64,000 bases of DNA from Acidianus sp. HS-5 (GTDB lineage: Archaea > Thermoproteota > Thermoprotei_A > Sulfolobales > Sulfolobaceae). The DNA lies in the NCBI RefSeq assembly GCF_021655615.1, contig NZ_AP025245.1, positions 868,001 through 932,000 on the forward strand, read 5' to 3'. Within the stretch, counting starts at the first letter, position 1. The number at the start of each line of letters is the position of its first letter. A program made the translations under genes and the position numbers. Of this stretch, positions 16,597 to 26,553 are shown piece after piece. The notes under the pieces were generated by a model. That model searched no databases. It saw nothing but the letters and a program-made list of their open reading frames with translations, and was not told where the DNA came from.

Positions 16597-17445
16597 GTGG
16601 ACTTAATAGAGTTCTGGGAGAGGAGCAAGGTTACTATAGATTCATTAGTTACGAAATTTGTTGATGACGTTAAGGATTGGGAAGTAATGGAAATGAGCAA
16701 ATACATTATGAAGGACGGAAAAAGGTTTAGAGGAACTCTTGTGTTCCTCTTTAACGATGCTCTAGGAGGCGAAGAGAAGAATGCTTATCAAGGTGCTCTT
16801 GCCACTGAAATTCTTCACTCTGCTTCCTTAGCTTTAGATGATATTGTAGATTACGATTTAACAAGGCGAGGAATGGCTTCCGCTTGGGCTGTTTATTCAA
16901 ATAGGAGAGTAATTTTTGTTTCTAATTTTCTAATTCCTACTGCATTAAAGATTATTTCCTCTTACGGTAAAGAGGCATTAAACATAAGCATAGAACTTTG
17001 GAAGGACACGGCAATAGGAGCTTTAAAGGATATTTACGGAGATAAGAGAGAATATTTTAAGACCGTAGAGCTGAAGACTGCTAGTTTATTTAAATTACCA
17101 GCAATGCTAGCATCTTTCTCTTCAGGAAAAAAGGATTTGATAGAAAAACTTCTTGATGCAGGAAGAATACTAGGAATTATTTATCAGCTAGTTGATGATT
17201 ACGTAGATTGTGTTAAGCTTGATCCAGAAAAGCTCGTTGGAAGTGCTAAACAATTATTTGAATTAACCAACGGTAAGGTTGATCCTTTCGTAGTAAATAA
17301 ATACGCAGAGTTAAAAAGTGAATATTTGAAACTCATATCGTTGATACCTTTCTTTAATGAATATAACGAATTGATAATGGCATTACCAGATTTTCTAACA
17401 ATGGGTTTATTGGCGGAATCAGGAATAAAAAATAAATTGTTTTAA
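16597..17445 (+). CDS. gds: Geranylgeranyl/polyprenyl diphosphate synthase
   Basis: 282 residues from GTG 16597, five bases after the previous stop. The first aspartate-rich motif is HSASLALDDIVDYDLTRRG (DDxxD) and the second is YQLVDDYVD; DGKRFRG near residue 45 binds diphosphate. It makes the C20 (or longer) isoprenoid diphosphate for archaeal ether lipids. Slightly shorter than typical (about 330), mainly at the C-terminus. Lipid genes for double-bond reduction lie about 1.5-6 kb downstream. Confidence 0.88.
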   Translation: MDLIEFWERSKVTIDSLVTKFVDDVKDWEVMEMSKYIMKDGKRFRGTLVFLFNDALGGEEKNAYQGALATEILHSASLALDDIVDYDLTRRGMASAWAVYSNRRVIFVSNFLIPTALKIISSYGKEALNISIELWKDTAIGALKDIYGDKREYFKTVELKTASLFKLPAMLASFSSGKKDLIEKLLDAGRILGIIYQLVDDYVDCVKLDPEKLVGSAKQLFELTNGKVDPFVVNKYAELKSEYLKLISLIPFFNEYNELIMALPDFLTMGLLAESGIKNKLF

Positions 17446-17525
17446 ATTGGGTTTTCACTTGGTGAAAGCTTATAAAGATAGGCGTAATTCACGAATCTCA
17501 GAAGGTAACAGAGCCTTCTAAAGAG

Positions 17526-18353
17526 TTGTTAGTAGAAATAAGAGATAGATCACATACAGCTTATTATATAAGACCTTCAAAACTCAATGGTATAATTGAT
17601 GAAGGAATTGAATTCACTTATGCAGGAAAGGAGTTATCCCTAGATGGAGGGATAATAAGGAATTTAGGATTCTTACTCACAACTGAACAGTTGGCAAAAA
17701 GAATAGATATACTAACAGAAATGGAAAAGAGCGGGGTAGTTTTTATTAATAATCCTCAATCCGTTCTCTTAGCTAGGGATAAGTTCGAAAGTTTAATGAA
17801 ATTAAAGAGAGCAGGAATACCAGTACCTCCTACAGCAATGGTTGAAGATCCTTTTGAAGTAATGAGGTTAGTAGAGAAGTGGGGAGAAGTTGTAATTAAA
17901 CCAGTAATAGGTAGTTTAGGCTTAGGTTCAGTTAGAGCTAGCGACCCCGACATAGCGTTTAGGATTGCAAAGGCAATATTATCTGTAAACCAACCAGTTT
18001 ACGTTCAAAAATATGTTAAAAAACCGGATAGAGATATAAGGGCTTTCGTAGTAGGAGAGAGGTTGCTTGGAAGCGTATACAGGATTTCTCAAGGTAGTTG
18101 GAAAACAAACGTTGCTCAAGGTGCAGTAGTTCAAGTTTTTAAGCCTTCAAATGAAATAGAGGAACTCAGCTTAAAGGCTACTAAAGTCCTGGGTTTAGAT
18201 TACGCTGGGATTGACATAGTAGAAGATCTAGAAGGAGGATTAAAAATACTTGAAGTTAATGCTGCTCCACTGTGGAAAGGATTCAGTTCTGCAACACAGA
18301 TAAATCCAGCAAAATATATTGTCGAGTACTTAATACAGGAAATTAAGAAATGA
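17526..18353 (+). CDS. RimK-family ATP-grasp ligase, 5' end irregular
   Basis: 275 residues from TTG 17526. The ATP-grasp core is clear: WGEVVIKPVIGSLGLGSVRA (phosphate loop), VQKYVKKPDRDIRAFVVG and LDYAGIDIVED, ending in ILEVNAAPLWKG with magnesium-binding Glu/Asn. It resembles glutamate-type ligases (RimK, MptN, LysX). Upstream in the same frame, with no canonical start, 17472-17525 encodes IKIGVIHESQKVTEPSKE, the expected first beta strand of the fold. An in-frame TGA lies at 17463, and dropping one A after GTG 17462 would restore Met-Lys-Leu-Ile-Lys-Ile-Gly. Substrate unknown. Confidence 0.8.
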   Translation: MLVEIRDRSHTAYYIRPSKLNGIIDEGIEFTYAGKELSLDGGIIRNLGFLLTTEQLAKRIDILTEMEKSGVVFINNPQSVLLARDKFESLMKLKRAGIPVPPTAMVEDPFEVMRLVEKWGEVVIKPVIGSLGLGSVRASDPDIAFRIAKAILSVNQPVYVQKYVKKPDRDIRAFVVGERLLGSVYRISQGSWKTNVAQGAVVQVFKPSNEIEELSLKATKVLGLDYAGIDIVEDLEGGLKILEVNAAPLWKGFSSATQINPAKYIVEYLIQEIKK

Positions 18354-18406
18354 GGAAAATAAGCAAACCGTCTGAACAGTGAGGAAGAGCTCTCGCCCTG
18401 ATCATT
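18345..18406 (+). ncRNA. C/D-box sRNA (methylation guide)
   Basis: C box ATGAGGA (18350-18356), 15-base guide, D' box CTGA (18372-18375), 3-base spacer, C' box GTGAGGA (18379-18385), 12-base guide AGAGCTCTCGCC, D box CTGA (18398-18401). The box order, the 3-base D'-C' gap and the 12-base guide are those of archaeal dual-guide C/D sRNAs. The C box overlaps the stop codon of the ligase gene and the D box abuts the stop of the convergent Lrp gene, so it fills the whole spacer. By the five-nucleotide rule the guides would direct 2'-O-methylation opposite the fifth base before each D/D' box. Targets were not identified. Confidence 0.75.
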
Positions 18407-18860
18407 CAAATGCATTTTTCTTGTCTTTTATTACTCTAAGGACAAACATTGTATAAGTAGACGTTACTCCTTCCATATTACCTAGCTTGTCTAAAACTCT
18501 AGCAAGTTCTTCCTTATCTGAAACTCTAACCTTAAGAAGAGCATAATATTCTCCTGTAACATCATAAATCTCGAAAACTTCCTTAATTTCTGCCAGTTTT
18601 TTAAGTATATCTTCGTAATTCTTTGGGTCAGCCTTTAGAAGTACGAAGGCTAAAACGTTCATTCCAACTTTATCTAAATCGACATCTATGCAGAATCCCC
18701 TTATTACCCCTGCCTCTCTAAGTCTCTTTATCCTCATGTGTATTGTTGATTCGCTTAAGTTTAACATTTTTGCCAATCTAGAAAAAGATATTCTGGAATC
18801 TTGTTGTAGTATTGAAATTATCTTCTTATCTACATCATCCAAATAATAGTGCTCGCTCAT
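18402..18860 (-). CDS. Lrp/AsnC-family transcriptional regulator
   Basis: 152 residues. N-terminal helix-turn-helix (DKKIISILQQDSRISFSRLA, then LSESTIHMRIKRLREAGVI) followed by an alpha/beta RAM effector domain (FVLLKADPKNYEDILKKLAE, VTGEYYALLKVRVSD). Typical size. It would act as an octameric DNA-binding regulator responding to an amino acid. It overlaps the downstream end of the reductase gene by four bases at 18857-18860, so the two may share a transcript. Targets unknown. Confidence 0.9.
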   Translation of the reverse strand: MSEHYYLDDVDKKIISILQQDSRISFSRLAKMLNLSESTIHMRIKRLREAGVIRGFCIDVDLDKVGMNVLAFVLLKADPKNYEDILKKLAEIKEVFEIYDVTGEYYALLKVRVSDKEELARVLDKLGNMEGVTSTYTMFVLRVIKDKKNAFE

Positions 18861-19852
18861 ATAATCATTCTTCCAAATATTTTTAATAAATCAATCTTTG
18901 TAAAATCACCTAAAGCAAACTTGAGAACAAGCTCTGGAGGAGTCTTGAGTAATACTCTCTCTAACCCTTTTATACTTTGTGCGCCTTTCTTTTTAGCATC
19001 TTTTATTACCATAGCGTGGATTTGCAAACTCCAGTATAGCTTACTCTTCTTAAATTCTTTCGAAAAATCCTTATTTGACAGCAGGGAATCCGCCATTATT
19101 TTTGATGATATTATTGAAGGCCTGATTCCTTCTCCGGTAACGGCGTAAACAGTACCGAGAGACTCTCCTATATAATTCCCGTTTAATCTATCTTCTATTA
19201 TACCATAATCAGCTACTTTTGCGCCTTGAAATTCTTTTATATTACCTTTAACTAATCCCTTTAACCTTTCCTTAAGGAAGTTTACTTCAGCATAACCTCC
19301 AACGCCTATTTTAGAGCCATCTTCTTCTGGGAAAACCCAGCCGTAGCCTAAAAGATCTGAGAAGAAGTACATTTCCACGATTTCAGGATCTATTTTATAG
19401 TCCGTTATGTACTGAATTGCAGGAATTGCGTAGTCTCCTTTAAATGAATAATGTCCATTAGCATAAATTACCTTATCTGCATTGACTTCCTTCTCGTTCA
19501 CAAATATTTTACCTTCTTTTTCCACAACTTTGGAATTTAATTTTAAATCAACTTTTTCGCCCAATATCCTTAAGAATTTAGGCTTATTAACAATATAGCC
19601 AAGAACTTCCCTATCCCTTATATCATATAAAAGTTTACCATCTAAATATATTCTGAATCCTTTTATTTCACTGATGATCGATTCCTTAGGTATTTGGATA
19701 TATTCTTCGATGCCTTTCATTACTCCCCATGCACAAGGCTTTAACCCAACGTCAGAAAGACCTTCATAAACCGTAGCATTTATCTTACTTCCCTTTAGAA
19801 AATAAGCTAAAGAAAGTCCTGCAGGCCCTCCTCCTACTATAGCTAATTCCAT
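18857..19852 (-). CDS. FAD-dependent geranylgeranyl-reductase-family oxidoreductase
   Basis: 331 residues. The N-terminal FAD motif is MELAIVGGGPAGLSLAYFL, then PCAWGV in place of the PCGD-type motif, GYGWVFPEEDGSKIGVGGYA (the (Y/W)xWxFP segment of the family) and AVTGEGIRPSI (second FAD motif). Smaller and more divergent than the full-length reductase at 22528, so it may act on another prenyl or quinone substrate. It precedes the Lrp gene and follows a membrane-protein gene closely (eight bases). Confidence 0.8.
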   Translation of the reverse strand: MELAIVGGGPAGLSLAYFLKGSKINATVYEGLSDVGLKPCAWGVMKGIEEYIQIPKESIISEIKGFRIYLDGKLLYDIRDREVLGYIVNKPKFLRILGEKVDLKLNSKVVEKEGKIFVNEKEVNADKVIYANGHYSFKGDYAIPAIQYITDYKIDPEIVEMYFFSDLLGYGWVFPEEDGSKIGVGGYAEVNFLKERLKGLVKGNIKEFQGAKVADYGIIEDRLNGNYIGESLGTVYAVTGEGIRPSIISSKIMADSLLSNKDFSKEFKKSKLYWSLQIHAMVIKDAKKKGAQSIKGLERVLLKTPPELVLKFALGDFTKIDLLKIFGRMII

Positions 19853-19860
19853 TATATCAC

Positions 19861-20409
19861 CTATTCTTTGAAATAAAGATAAGCTATTATGCCTAATGCA
19901 ATAAAGCCAGAATACAGAATTATAAGCTCATAAAAGTTATGTAGAAATCTGCCTGCAAGACCTCCAAGTATTATAATTAATAGCATTGCAAAGTATCCAT
20001 TTCCTACTTTTAATATATCCTTATTGATAGCCTTTACTAAAACAGCTTTTGCCACATAGGCAAAGCTGATAAAGAATGGAATTGATTCTATTAAGGATAC
20101 TAACGCAAATTCCTTAGGTTTTATAGGCATTGCAAAAAATACTCCTAATGCTAAACCTAACGAAAAAACTCCAGTAAAATATAATGAAACTATCGCTTGC
20201 CTTACTCCTTTCCAAGGTAGATTAGCTGAGAAATAATACATTACTATTGCTAAACCAACAATAGATGCTCCTACAAACGCATAAAAATTAAAGAGGAAAC
20301 CAGGTATTGCTGGCAGTAAGATTAATACTATTGAAACCAGTAACGTACTAGGTTCTCTCATTTTGCTCCAGAAGTATAAAGTTGTAAAGATAAAAATATC
20401 TAATGCCAA
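19861..20409 (-). CDS. Polytopic membrane protein
   Basis: 182 residues with about six hydrophobic helices (LLVSIVLILLPAIPGFLFNF, AIVSLYFTGVFSLGLALGVF, AMLLIIILGGLAGRFLHNF). FTTLYFWSKMREPS near the N-terminus faintly recalls UbiA/CtaB prenyltransferases, but no Asp-rich motif is present, so I do not make that call. It starts divergently from the asparaginase-like gene with ten bases between and is probably co-transcribed with the reductase downstream. Confidence 0.65.
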   Translation of the reverse strand: MALDIFIFTTLYFWSKMREPSTLLVSIVLILLPAIPGFLFNFYAFVGASIVGLAIVMYYFSANLPWKGVRQAIVSLYFTGVFSLGLALGVFFAMPIKPKEFALVSLIESIPFFISFAYVAKAVLVKAINKDILKVGNGYFAMLLIIILGGLAGRFLHNFYELIILYSGFIALGIIAYLYFKE

Positions 20410-20418
20410 TATTTCCTT

Positions 20419-21233
<815 letters not shown>

Positions 21234-21234
<1 letters not shown>

Positions 21235-21773
21235 TGAAAATCCTGGTTATGAGTAATATACGGTTTCCAGAGCCTCATATAGAGAGCACACTCTCTTCTA
21301 TAATAAAAAAGGAGGAGCCTGAGACTATAGTCTTGGACGGAGATACTACGCAGTGTTACTGGGATTATGAATGTCCTAGAGTTATAGACGTACTTTACGT
21401 GATAAGGAGTATTGCCCCTTGGGCTCAAATAATTTACGTTCAAGGAGATATGGATCCTCACGCAATAAAATGCATAATGGCTGAACCGAGATATAGAGAG
21501 GAAATAATCGGTACTACAATGTATATTGCTGATGTCTCTTCAATTAAATATTATATCCTTCATGGTCACCAAGGTGATATAGATCAGCTTAGAAGGAGTG
21601 TAGGTGCTGGACCTTGGGATTGGATAATAGTAGGACAGTATAAGAGACTGGAGATGGATAAACTTGCCAGGGTTATTTACGTAGGTGGAATAACTAGGGA
21701 ATTTCCTCCAGAATCAAGAGGTTATTTGGTAATAACTGACTCTAACCACTACATAAGATCCTTATCTCAGTAA
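21234..21773 (+). CDS. Degenerate metallophosphoesterase-fold protein
   Basis: 179 residues with the layout of YfcE-type phosphoesterases. Motif I reads MSNIRFP instead of (S)DxHG, the LDGD motif is kept, the GNxD motif reads QGDMDPH, LHGHQG keeps the GH motif, and the final GHTH is VGQYKR. Several metal ligands are therefore missing while the scaffold stays. It may bind nucleotide or metal weakly or act non-enzymatically. It is coupled to the peptidase gene by a one-base overlap (TAATG) and convergent with a small gene, overlapping by seven bases. Confidence 0.65.
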
Positions 21774-22006
21774 ATCGATGGAATCTTACCCATCTGTTTT
21801 ACAAGATGTATAATTTTTGCATCGTAAATCTCTTCCACAGGATCTTTATTATCATTTTCTTCCCATATCTTCATGTTGTCAGCAATAATCAAGTTCTTTT
21901 TCCCTTTATAAAATATAATTTCCGATGCCAACGCTTTCCTCTTTATTTCCCTTATTATTTCCATCATTTCTAAGCTAATATTATTGTAAATAACTTCCAC
22001 TATCAT
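21767..22006 (-). CDS. Small hypothetical protein
   Basis: 79 residues, alpha/beta, with a strand-helix start (MIVEVIYNNISLEMMEIIRE) and a KGKKNLIIAD strand. No family recognised. An AT-rich segment with TATA-like repeats (22008-22020) lies just upstream and could drive it. Codon usage looks like its neighbours. Confidence 0.5.
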   Translation of the reverse strand: MIVEVIYNNISLEMMEIIREIKRKALASEIIFYKGKKNLIIADNMKIWEENDNKDPVEEIYDAKIIHLVKQMGKIPSIY

Positions 22007-22110
22007 ATTATATATATTATTAAGAGTAGATATAAGGGAAATAAGATAATATCCGGTATAACTTCCTGCTGATCAGTCATTAATATTAACTTCTGCGATA
22101 GCTTAATTTC

Positions 22111-22488
22111 ATGCAACCGGACTATAGACCTGTAATTGCCCTCATTTATGTAAAAGATGACGATTTAACTGAAATTTTTAGAAAGATGTTTAAGGATGTA
22201 AGACTCTTGGGAGGTAAGAAAATTGTTGCTAATGTCATTTCAAATTCCGAATATTGGAATTTTTTTGCTAATGCTAGGGAAGCAATTCTGGATAATTTAG
22301 ATTTAGGTCTTGAAATTTTTACTTGGAAGCCTAACGAGATTGATAAAATGTTAAAGAAAATTCAAGAATATAATTATAAGGGATTCATTACTTATTGTAG
22401 TGACGAAAATAAATATAATATGAGAAAAATTTTGGATAATCTTCCGACTCAAATGAAGGCTAACATGTTAAGAGATTATTGTAAGTAA
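22111..22488 (+). CDS. Hypothetical protein
   Basis: 125 residues, mixed alpha/beta with four likely strands (VIALIYVKD, KKIVANVIS, LGLEIFTW, KGFITYCSD). No catalytic motif seen. The start is ATG 22111 after a 104-base spacer that holds a palindromic CTGATCAG core (about 22068-22080). Unassigned, but the reading frame is clean and longer than chance. Confidence 0.5.
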   Translation: MQPDYRPVIALIYVKDDDLTEIFRKMFKDVRLLGGKKIVANVISNSEYWNFFANAREAILDNLDLGLEIFTWKPNEIDKMLKKIQEYNYKGFITYCSDENKYNMRKILDNLPTQMKANMLRDYCK

Positions 22489-22527
22489 TTTTTTATCCCT
22501 CTAAGGATACTAGACTACGGGATCTTT

Positions 22528-23886
22528 TTGAAAAATAATTATGACGTATTAATTATAGGTGGAGGCTTCGCAGGAGCAACTACTGCATGGCACTTAGCTA
22601 ATCAAGGATTGAAAATCCTTTTAATAGACAGTAAACCTTGGAATAGAATAGGAGATAAGCCATGCGGAGATGCGGTTAGTAAGGAGCACTTTGATAATCT
22701 AGGAATGCCGTATCCAGAAGGAGAACAACTAGAACAAAAAATAGAAGGAATAAAACTTTACAGCCCAGACAATAAGACAGAATGGACTGTAAAAGGAGAA
22801 GGATTTGAGATAAATGCTCCCGCATATACTCAAAGACTTCTAAAGGAAGCATCAAATAGAGGAGTAGAAGTTTTAGATATGACTACTGCAATGAAACCTG
22901 TATTTGAAGATGGATTCGTAAAGGGAGCGGTTCTTTTTGATAGGAGACATAACCAACAAATGGAAGTTCAAGCTAAAGTTGTTGTTGAAGCTACTGGTTA
23001 CTCAATGAGCTTTAGAAGTAAGCTTCCCCAAGGGCTTCCGGTTACCGAAAATTTAGATGATAAAGATGCTGACATAGCTTATAGGGAAGTAGCTTATACA
23101 AAGGATGATATAGATGAACCACAATACCTTAAGATATTCGTAAACCAAAAAGCTTCTCCAGGCGGATATTGGTGGTATTTCCCTAAAGGAAAGAATAAGG
23201 TTAATATAGGTTTAGGAATTCAAGGAGGAATGGGCTATCCAAGTATTTATACTTTTTATGATAAATATTTGAATGAATTTGGTAATGACGTTGATAGAAA
23301 TAGGTTAATAGTTAAAGGCGGAGCTTTAGTACCTACGAGAAGGCCTATAACTACTTTAGCATGGAACGGGATTTTAGTAGTAGGGGATTCTGCATTTACT
23401 GCAAATCCCGTACATGGCGGAGGAAAAGGTTCTGCAATGATTTCGGGTTATTGTACTGCAAAAGCGATCCTTAACGCCTTCGAAGTAGGTGACTTCTCTG
23501 CGAATACCTTATGGCAGGCAAATCTATGTTACATTGAAAGATATGGGGCAAAACAAGCAAGCTTAGAACTGTTTAGAAGATTCTTACAGAAGCTCTCTGA
23601 CGACGATATAAATTACGGTATGAGGAAAAAGGTAATTAAAGAGGATGACTTACTTGAGGCAAGTGCAAAAGGAGATTTACAGTTGTCAGTAGCAGAAAAA
23701 GCAATGAGAGTTATTGCAGGATTAGGTAGACCTTCTCTATTGATGAAGTTAAAGACTGTTGCTGAATACATGAAAAAGGCTAAGGATTTATATAGAACCT
23801 ATCCGGTCGATCCTAAGAATTTAGAACAATGGAGGAACGAAGTTAGTAAGCTATTGTTAGATTTTGATAATCTCATGAATAAATAG
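22528..23886 (+). CDS. Geranylgeranyl reductase (archaeal lipid saturation)
   Basis: 452 residues from TTG 22528. FAD motif VLIIGGGFAGATTAWHLANQ, PCGDAVS (catalytic-region cysteine motif), PGGYWWYFPKGKNKVNIGLG (YxWxFP segment) and VVGDSAFTANPVHGGGKGSA. Length and motifs match the flavoenzyme that saturates the geranylgeranyl chains of archaeal ether lipids, characterised in Sulfolobus. It acts at the membrane surface with FAD. Its 3' end overlaps the convergent DUF2070 gene by 30 bases. Confidence 0.92.
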   Translation: MKNNYDVLIIGGGFAGATTAWHLANQGLKILLIDSKPWNRIGDKPCGDAVSKEHFDNLGMPYPEGEQLEQKIEGIKLYSPDNKTEWTVKGEGFEINAPAYTQRLLKEASNRGVEVLDMTTAMKPVFEDGFVKGAVLFDRRHNQQMEVQAKVVVEATGYSMSFRSKLPQGLPVTENLDDKDADIAYREVAYTKDDIDEPQYLKIFVNQKASPGGYWWYFPKGKNKVNIGLGIQGGMGYPSIYTFYDKYLNEFGNDVDRNRLIVKGGALVPTRRPITTLAWNGILVVGDSAFTANPVHGGGKGSAMISGYCTAKAILNAFEVGDFSANTLWQANLCYIERYGAKQASLELFRRFLQKLSDDDINYGMRKKVIKEDDLLEASAKGDLQLSVAEKAMRVIAGLGRPSLLMKLKTVAEYMKKAKDLYRTYPVDPKNLEQWRNEVSKLLLDFDNLMNK

Positions 23887-25440
23887 GAATACTATCAGTA
23901 TAGCATAAGGTAGAATTATAGGAATCCAAAAAGTCTTCATTGCAAAACCTCCTACTTTTTCCAATCCTTCTACCATGGACGAGATAACTTTTCCAACTAC
24001 TCTTGTTTTAACTTTAGTTATTCCAAACTCTATATCTTTTACATCCTCCATCTTTTCCAAACTTTCCTTTACCAGCTCTCTCGATTTACTAATAAGTTCC
24101 TCACATACTGTGGCAGGTTGGTAAAGATTACCGAAACTCATTGCAGTACAAGAATGATCGTCTGGAGTAACTAGAATTGCATTAGTTAAATCACTTAGGC
24201 TTCCCTCTATTCTTTCCCTTAATCCGTGACATGCGTTATTGGCATAAATATAAATTATAGAGGCTTTTTTCTCTTCTTCTATAGAATAAAAAGATAAAAC
24301 TTTAACTTTATTGCTACAAAGCCCTTCGCAATTTACTTCTCCTTCCGCATGACCTATTTTAAGTTTCTTATTTCCCAAATATCTACTCTTACTATAAATA
24401 TAATTCTTAAGAGTTACATATTCTTTTCTGCCTATTTCGCCAACCAAAGATTCATTATGACAATCAACTAGGAAATTATTAGTAGAAATCATATCCCTCC
24501 ACAATGCTCCAGGTAAGTCATCTATACCTTTAGAAGGTCTTTCAACAAAAGATAGCGTAAACTTATCGAAATTTAGCGCAGTAAACTTAAAACCTCCATA
24601 TATTTCTTGTGTGATTCCAGAAAAGTTTGCCTTTTCAAACCTAGTATTAAGTAATTCTTTAGCTATCCTTTTAGATTCCTTGCTTGAAGTTATGTCTATC
24701 TCATGACTTCCAGGACCGTGAAAGACAAGTGAATTTGGTAGAAATTCCTCTACTTGATAAGGGAACTTTGAGCTTCCTATATCTCCGTACATTCCGAAGT
24801 GAATCTGTGGAAGTACTAGATATTTGTCGTTAATCTTTACGGTAAGTATATTTAAAATTGTAGGTGTTGATATTTTATCCAAGAAATCTTCAAGTTCTGA
24901 ATTCCTATTATAACTTAGTGCCCTTAAAAACGGTCTTATTATTTTTAGGGAAGATATTCCAATAATTTTGTCTCCTTTTCTATTTATCAACGATATGTAT
25001 GCATAAGACGAAATTCCTACAGCTAATACATAAATGATTCCTAAAATTGTTAATTTTGCCAATATTATTGAGGGAATTAAAGAGGCAATAGATGCCAAAG
25101 TTATTGAGATTTTTTCATTATAATCAACTAAAAGTGAGTAGTTAACTAAAGGAATAAATGTTCCGAAAATGAAAACGTAAGGAATTGGAAATAATGAGAG
25201 AATCAAATAAATTGCGGAAAATATTGAAATTAAAGTTAGTGTGGTTTTAATTCTTTTACCTAGAATAATTAAGAGAGATACAAAATATAATAGAAATGAA
25301 TAAAAAAACAATGTGCCTATCTCAAAGCCTCTAAGAGCTACTAGCACGGTTTCAAGCGCATCAATGGAGAAAAGTATTCTTATGTTAGGCAAAGATATTA
25401 ACTTCGAATAATATTTCCTAGTAACTTTTTCAGAATCCAC
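23857..25440 (-). CDS. DUF2070-type membrane protein
   Basis: 527 residues. About six N-terminal membrane helices (for example ISIFSAIYLILSLFPIPYVF), a long soluble domain with LPQIHFGMYGDIGSSKFPYQ, VFHGPGSHEIDITSS and LVTPDDHSCTAMS, and a C-terminal helix (PIILPYAILIVFLFIHEII). The order matches archaeal DUF2070 proteins. The His/Asp-rich motifs in the soluble part suggest a metal-dependent activity, not established. Convergent with the geranylgeranyl reductase gene. Confidence 0.8.
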   Translation of the reverse strand: MDSEKVTRKYYSKLISLPNIRILFSIDALETVLVALRGFEIGTLFFYSFLLYFVSLLIILGKRIKTTLTLISIFSAIYLILSLFPIPYVFIFGTFIPLVNYSLLVDYNEKISITLASIASLIPSIILAKLTILGIIYVLAVGISSYAYISLINRKGDKIIGISSLKIIRPFLRALSYNRNSELEDFLDKISTPTILNILTVKINDKYLVLPQIHFGMYGDIGSSKFPYQVEEFLPNSLVFHGPGSHEIDITSSKESKRIAKELLNTRFEKANFSGITQEIYGGFKFTALNFDKFTLSFVERPSKGIDDLPGALWRDMISTNNFLVDCHNESLVGEIGRKEYVTLKNYIYSKSRYLGNKKLKIGHAEGEVNCEGLCSNKVKVLSFYSIEEEKKASIIYIYANNACHGLRERIEGSLSDLTNAILVTPDDHSCTAMSFGNLYQPATVCEELISKSRELVKESLEKMEDVKDIEFGITKVKTRVVGKVISSMVEGLEKVGGFAMKTFWIPIILPYAILIVFLFIHEIIKI

Positions 25441-25469
25441 GAGTAATAGATTGGCAAGGGGATAATAAA

Positions 25470-25742
25470 ATGATTGACAAAGAAAAGTTAGGAGTTAATA
25501 AAATAATTCATAACACTTTATCCGGCTGTGATCTTTATATAATTGAGGATAAGGAAGGGAAAACGTACTTAGTATTCTCCTTTGGTAATTATTTTAAAAT
25601 TATTCCTGCATATCCTGGAAAATGGGATTGTGAAGAATCCCTTTACAAGCCTTTCGGTCTCTTCGGTTTCTTGTTTGAGGGTGAAGATATTAATGAAAAG
25701 ATAAAGAAAAAATTGGAGGAGTTAAAAAGTGCTGGACTATGA
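25470..25742 (+). CDS. Small hypothetical protein
   Basis: 90 residues, beta-rich (DLYIIEDKEGKTYLVFSFGN, then YFKIIPAYPGKWDCE) with a C-terminal helix. Not recognised. Its last 14 bases overlap the start of the HAD phosphatase gene, so they form a two-gene unit. Confidence 0.55.
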   Translation: MIDKEKLGVNKIIHNTLSGCDLYIIEDKEGKTYLVFSFGNYFKIIPAYPGKWDCEESLYKPFGLFGFLFEGEDINEKIKKKLEELKSAGL

Positions 25743-26514
25743 TTTAATAATTTCCGATGTTGACGGCGTGATTGTTAGGGAAGGAGATCCCATTTGGGAA
25801 AACATTTTTGCGATAAGAAAACTAAAAGAGGAAGGTAAAAAGGTAATTCTCGTTACAAATAATTCTGGCTTTAGTAGAATACTTTTATCTAGACAATTAA
25901 ATTATCTTGGATTAGAAATATCACCCAACGATATAATAACTAGTGGACTATCTGCGGCAATTTACATGAGGAGAAATACTAATGTAAAAAAAGTTTATGT
26001 AATAGGTGAAGAAGGGCTTGTTGAAGAAATGAAGAATTTCAATTTTAGAGTATTATCTACAGAGGAAATAGAAGAAAATAATCCCGATGCAGTAGTCCTA
26101 GGACTTGATAGACTTGCCACTTACGATAAATTATCTTCAGGTATGAGATGTGTAGCCAGAGGTTCATTATTCATAGTTACTAATATGGACAGATTATGGC
26201 CATCTAAGGATGGATTAAAGCTGGGAGCTGGAGCACTTGCATCTTCAATTATTTATGCACTTAAGAGAGAGCCTGATTTTATAGCAGGAAAACCTAACAA
26301 GTGGATAATAGAAGTTGCAATGGAAATGACTGGAATAAAGGATCTCTCTAAGGTACTCGTAATTGGAGATCAACTAGAGACTGATATTAAAATGGGCAAT
26401 GATATAGGAGCTGATACTGTATTAGTTTTAACAGGAATAGCTAAAAAGGAAGATGTAGAGAAGAGCAATATAAAACCAAGAGTTGTTGTAGAAAACCTCT
26501 CATTGTTAATTTAA
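25729..26514 (+). CDS. HAD-superfamily phosphatase (NagD-like)
   Basis: 261 residues from GTG 25729. Motif I LIISDVDGVIVREGD (nucleophile and acid Asp), VTNNSGFSR (motif II), AGKPNKWIIEVA with Lys (motif III), and VIGDQLETDIKMGNDIGADT (motif IV). A C2-type cap lies between motifs II and III, as in NagD, p-nitrophenyl phosphatase and phosphoglycolate phosphatase. It would dephosphorylate a small metabolite; which one is unknown. Confidence 0.85.
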   Translation: MLDYDLIISDVDGVIVREGDPIWENIFAIRKLKEEGKKVILVTNNSGFSRILLSRQLNYLGLEISPNDIITSGLSAAIYMRRNTNVKKVYVIGEEGLVEEMKNFNFRVLSTEEIEENNPDAVVLGLDRLATYDKLSSGMRCVARGSLFIVTNMDRLWPSKDGLKLGAGALASSIIYALKREPDFIAGKPNKWIIEVAMEMTGIKDLSKVLVIGDQLETDIKMGNDIGADTVLVLTGIAKKEDVEKSNIKPRVVVENLSLLI

Positions 26515-26522
26515 GATTAAAC

Positions 26523-26533
26523 GCTTTTTAATC
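26523..26533 (+). promoter_or_regulatory. TATA-like box of the sdh operon
   Basis: GCTTTTTAATCC is centred about 26 bases before the sdhA ATG at 26554. That is the spacing expected for a leaderless Sulfolobales transcript. Confidence 0.4.
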
Positions 26534-26553
26534 CTTTTAAAAAATTTAGAGAC

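Noticed and set aside
19861..20409. UbiA-type prenyltransferase
   Set aside because: Only a faint FW resemblance; the Asp-rich prenyl-diphosphate motifs are absent.
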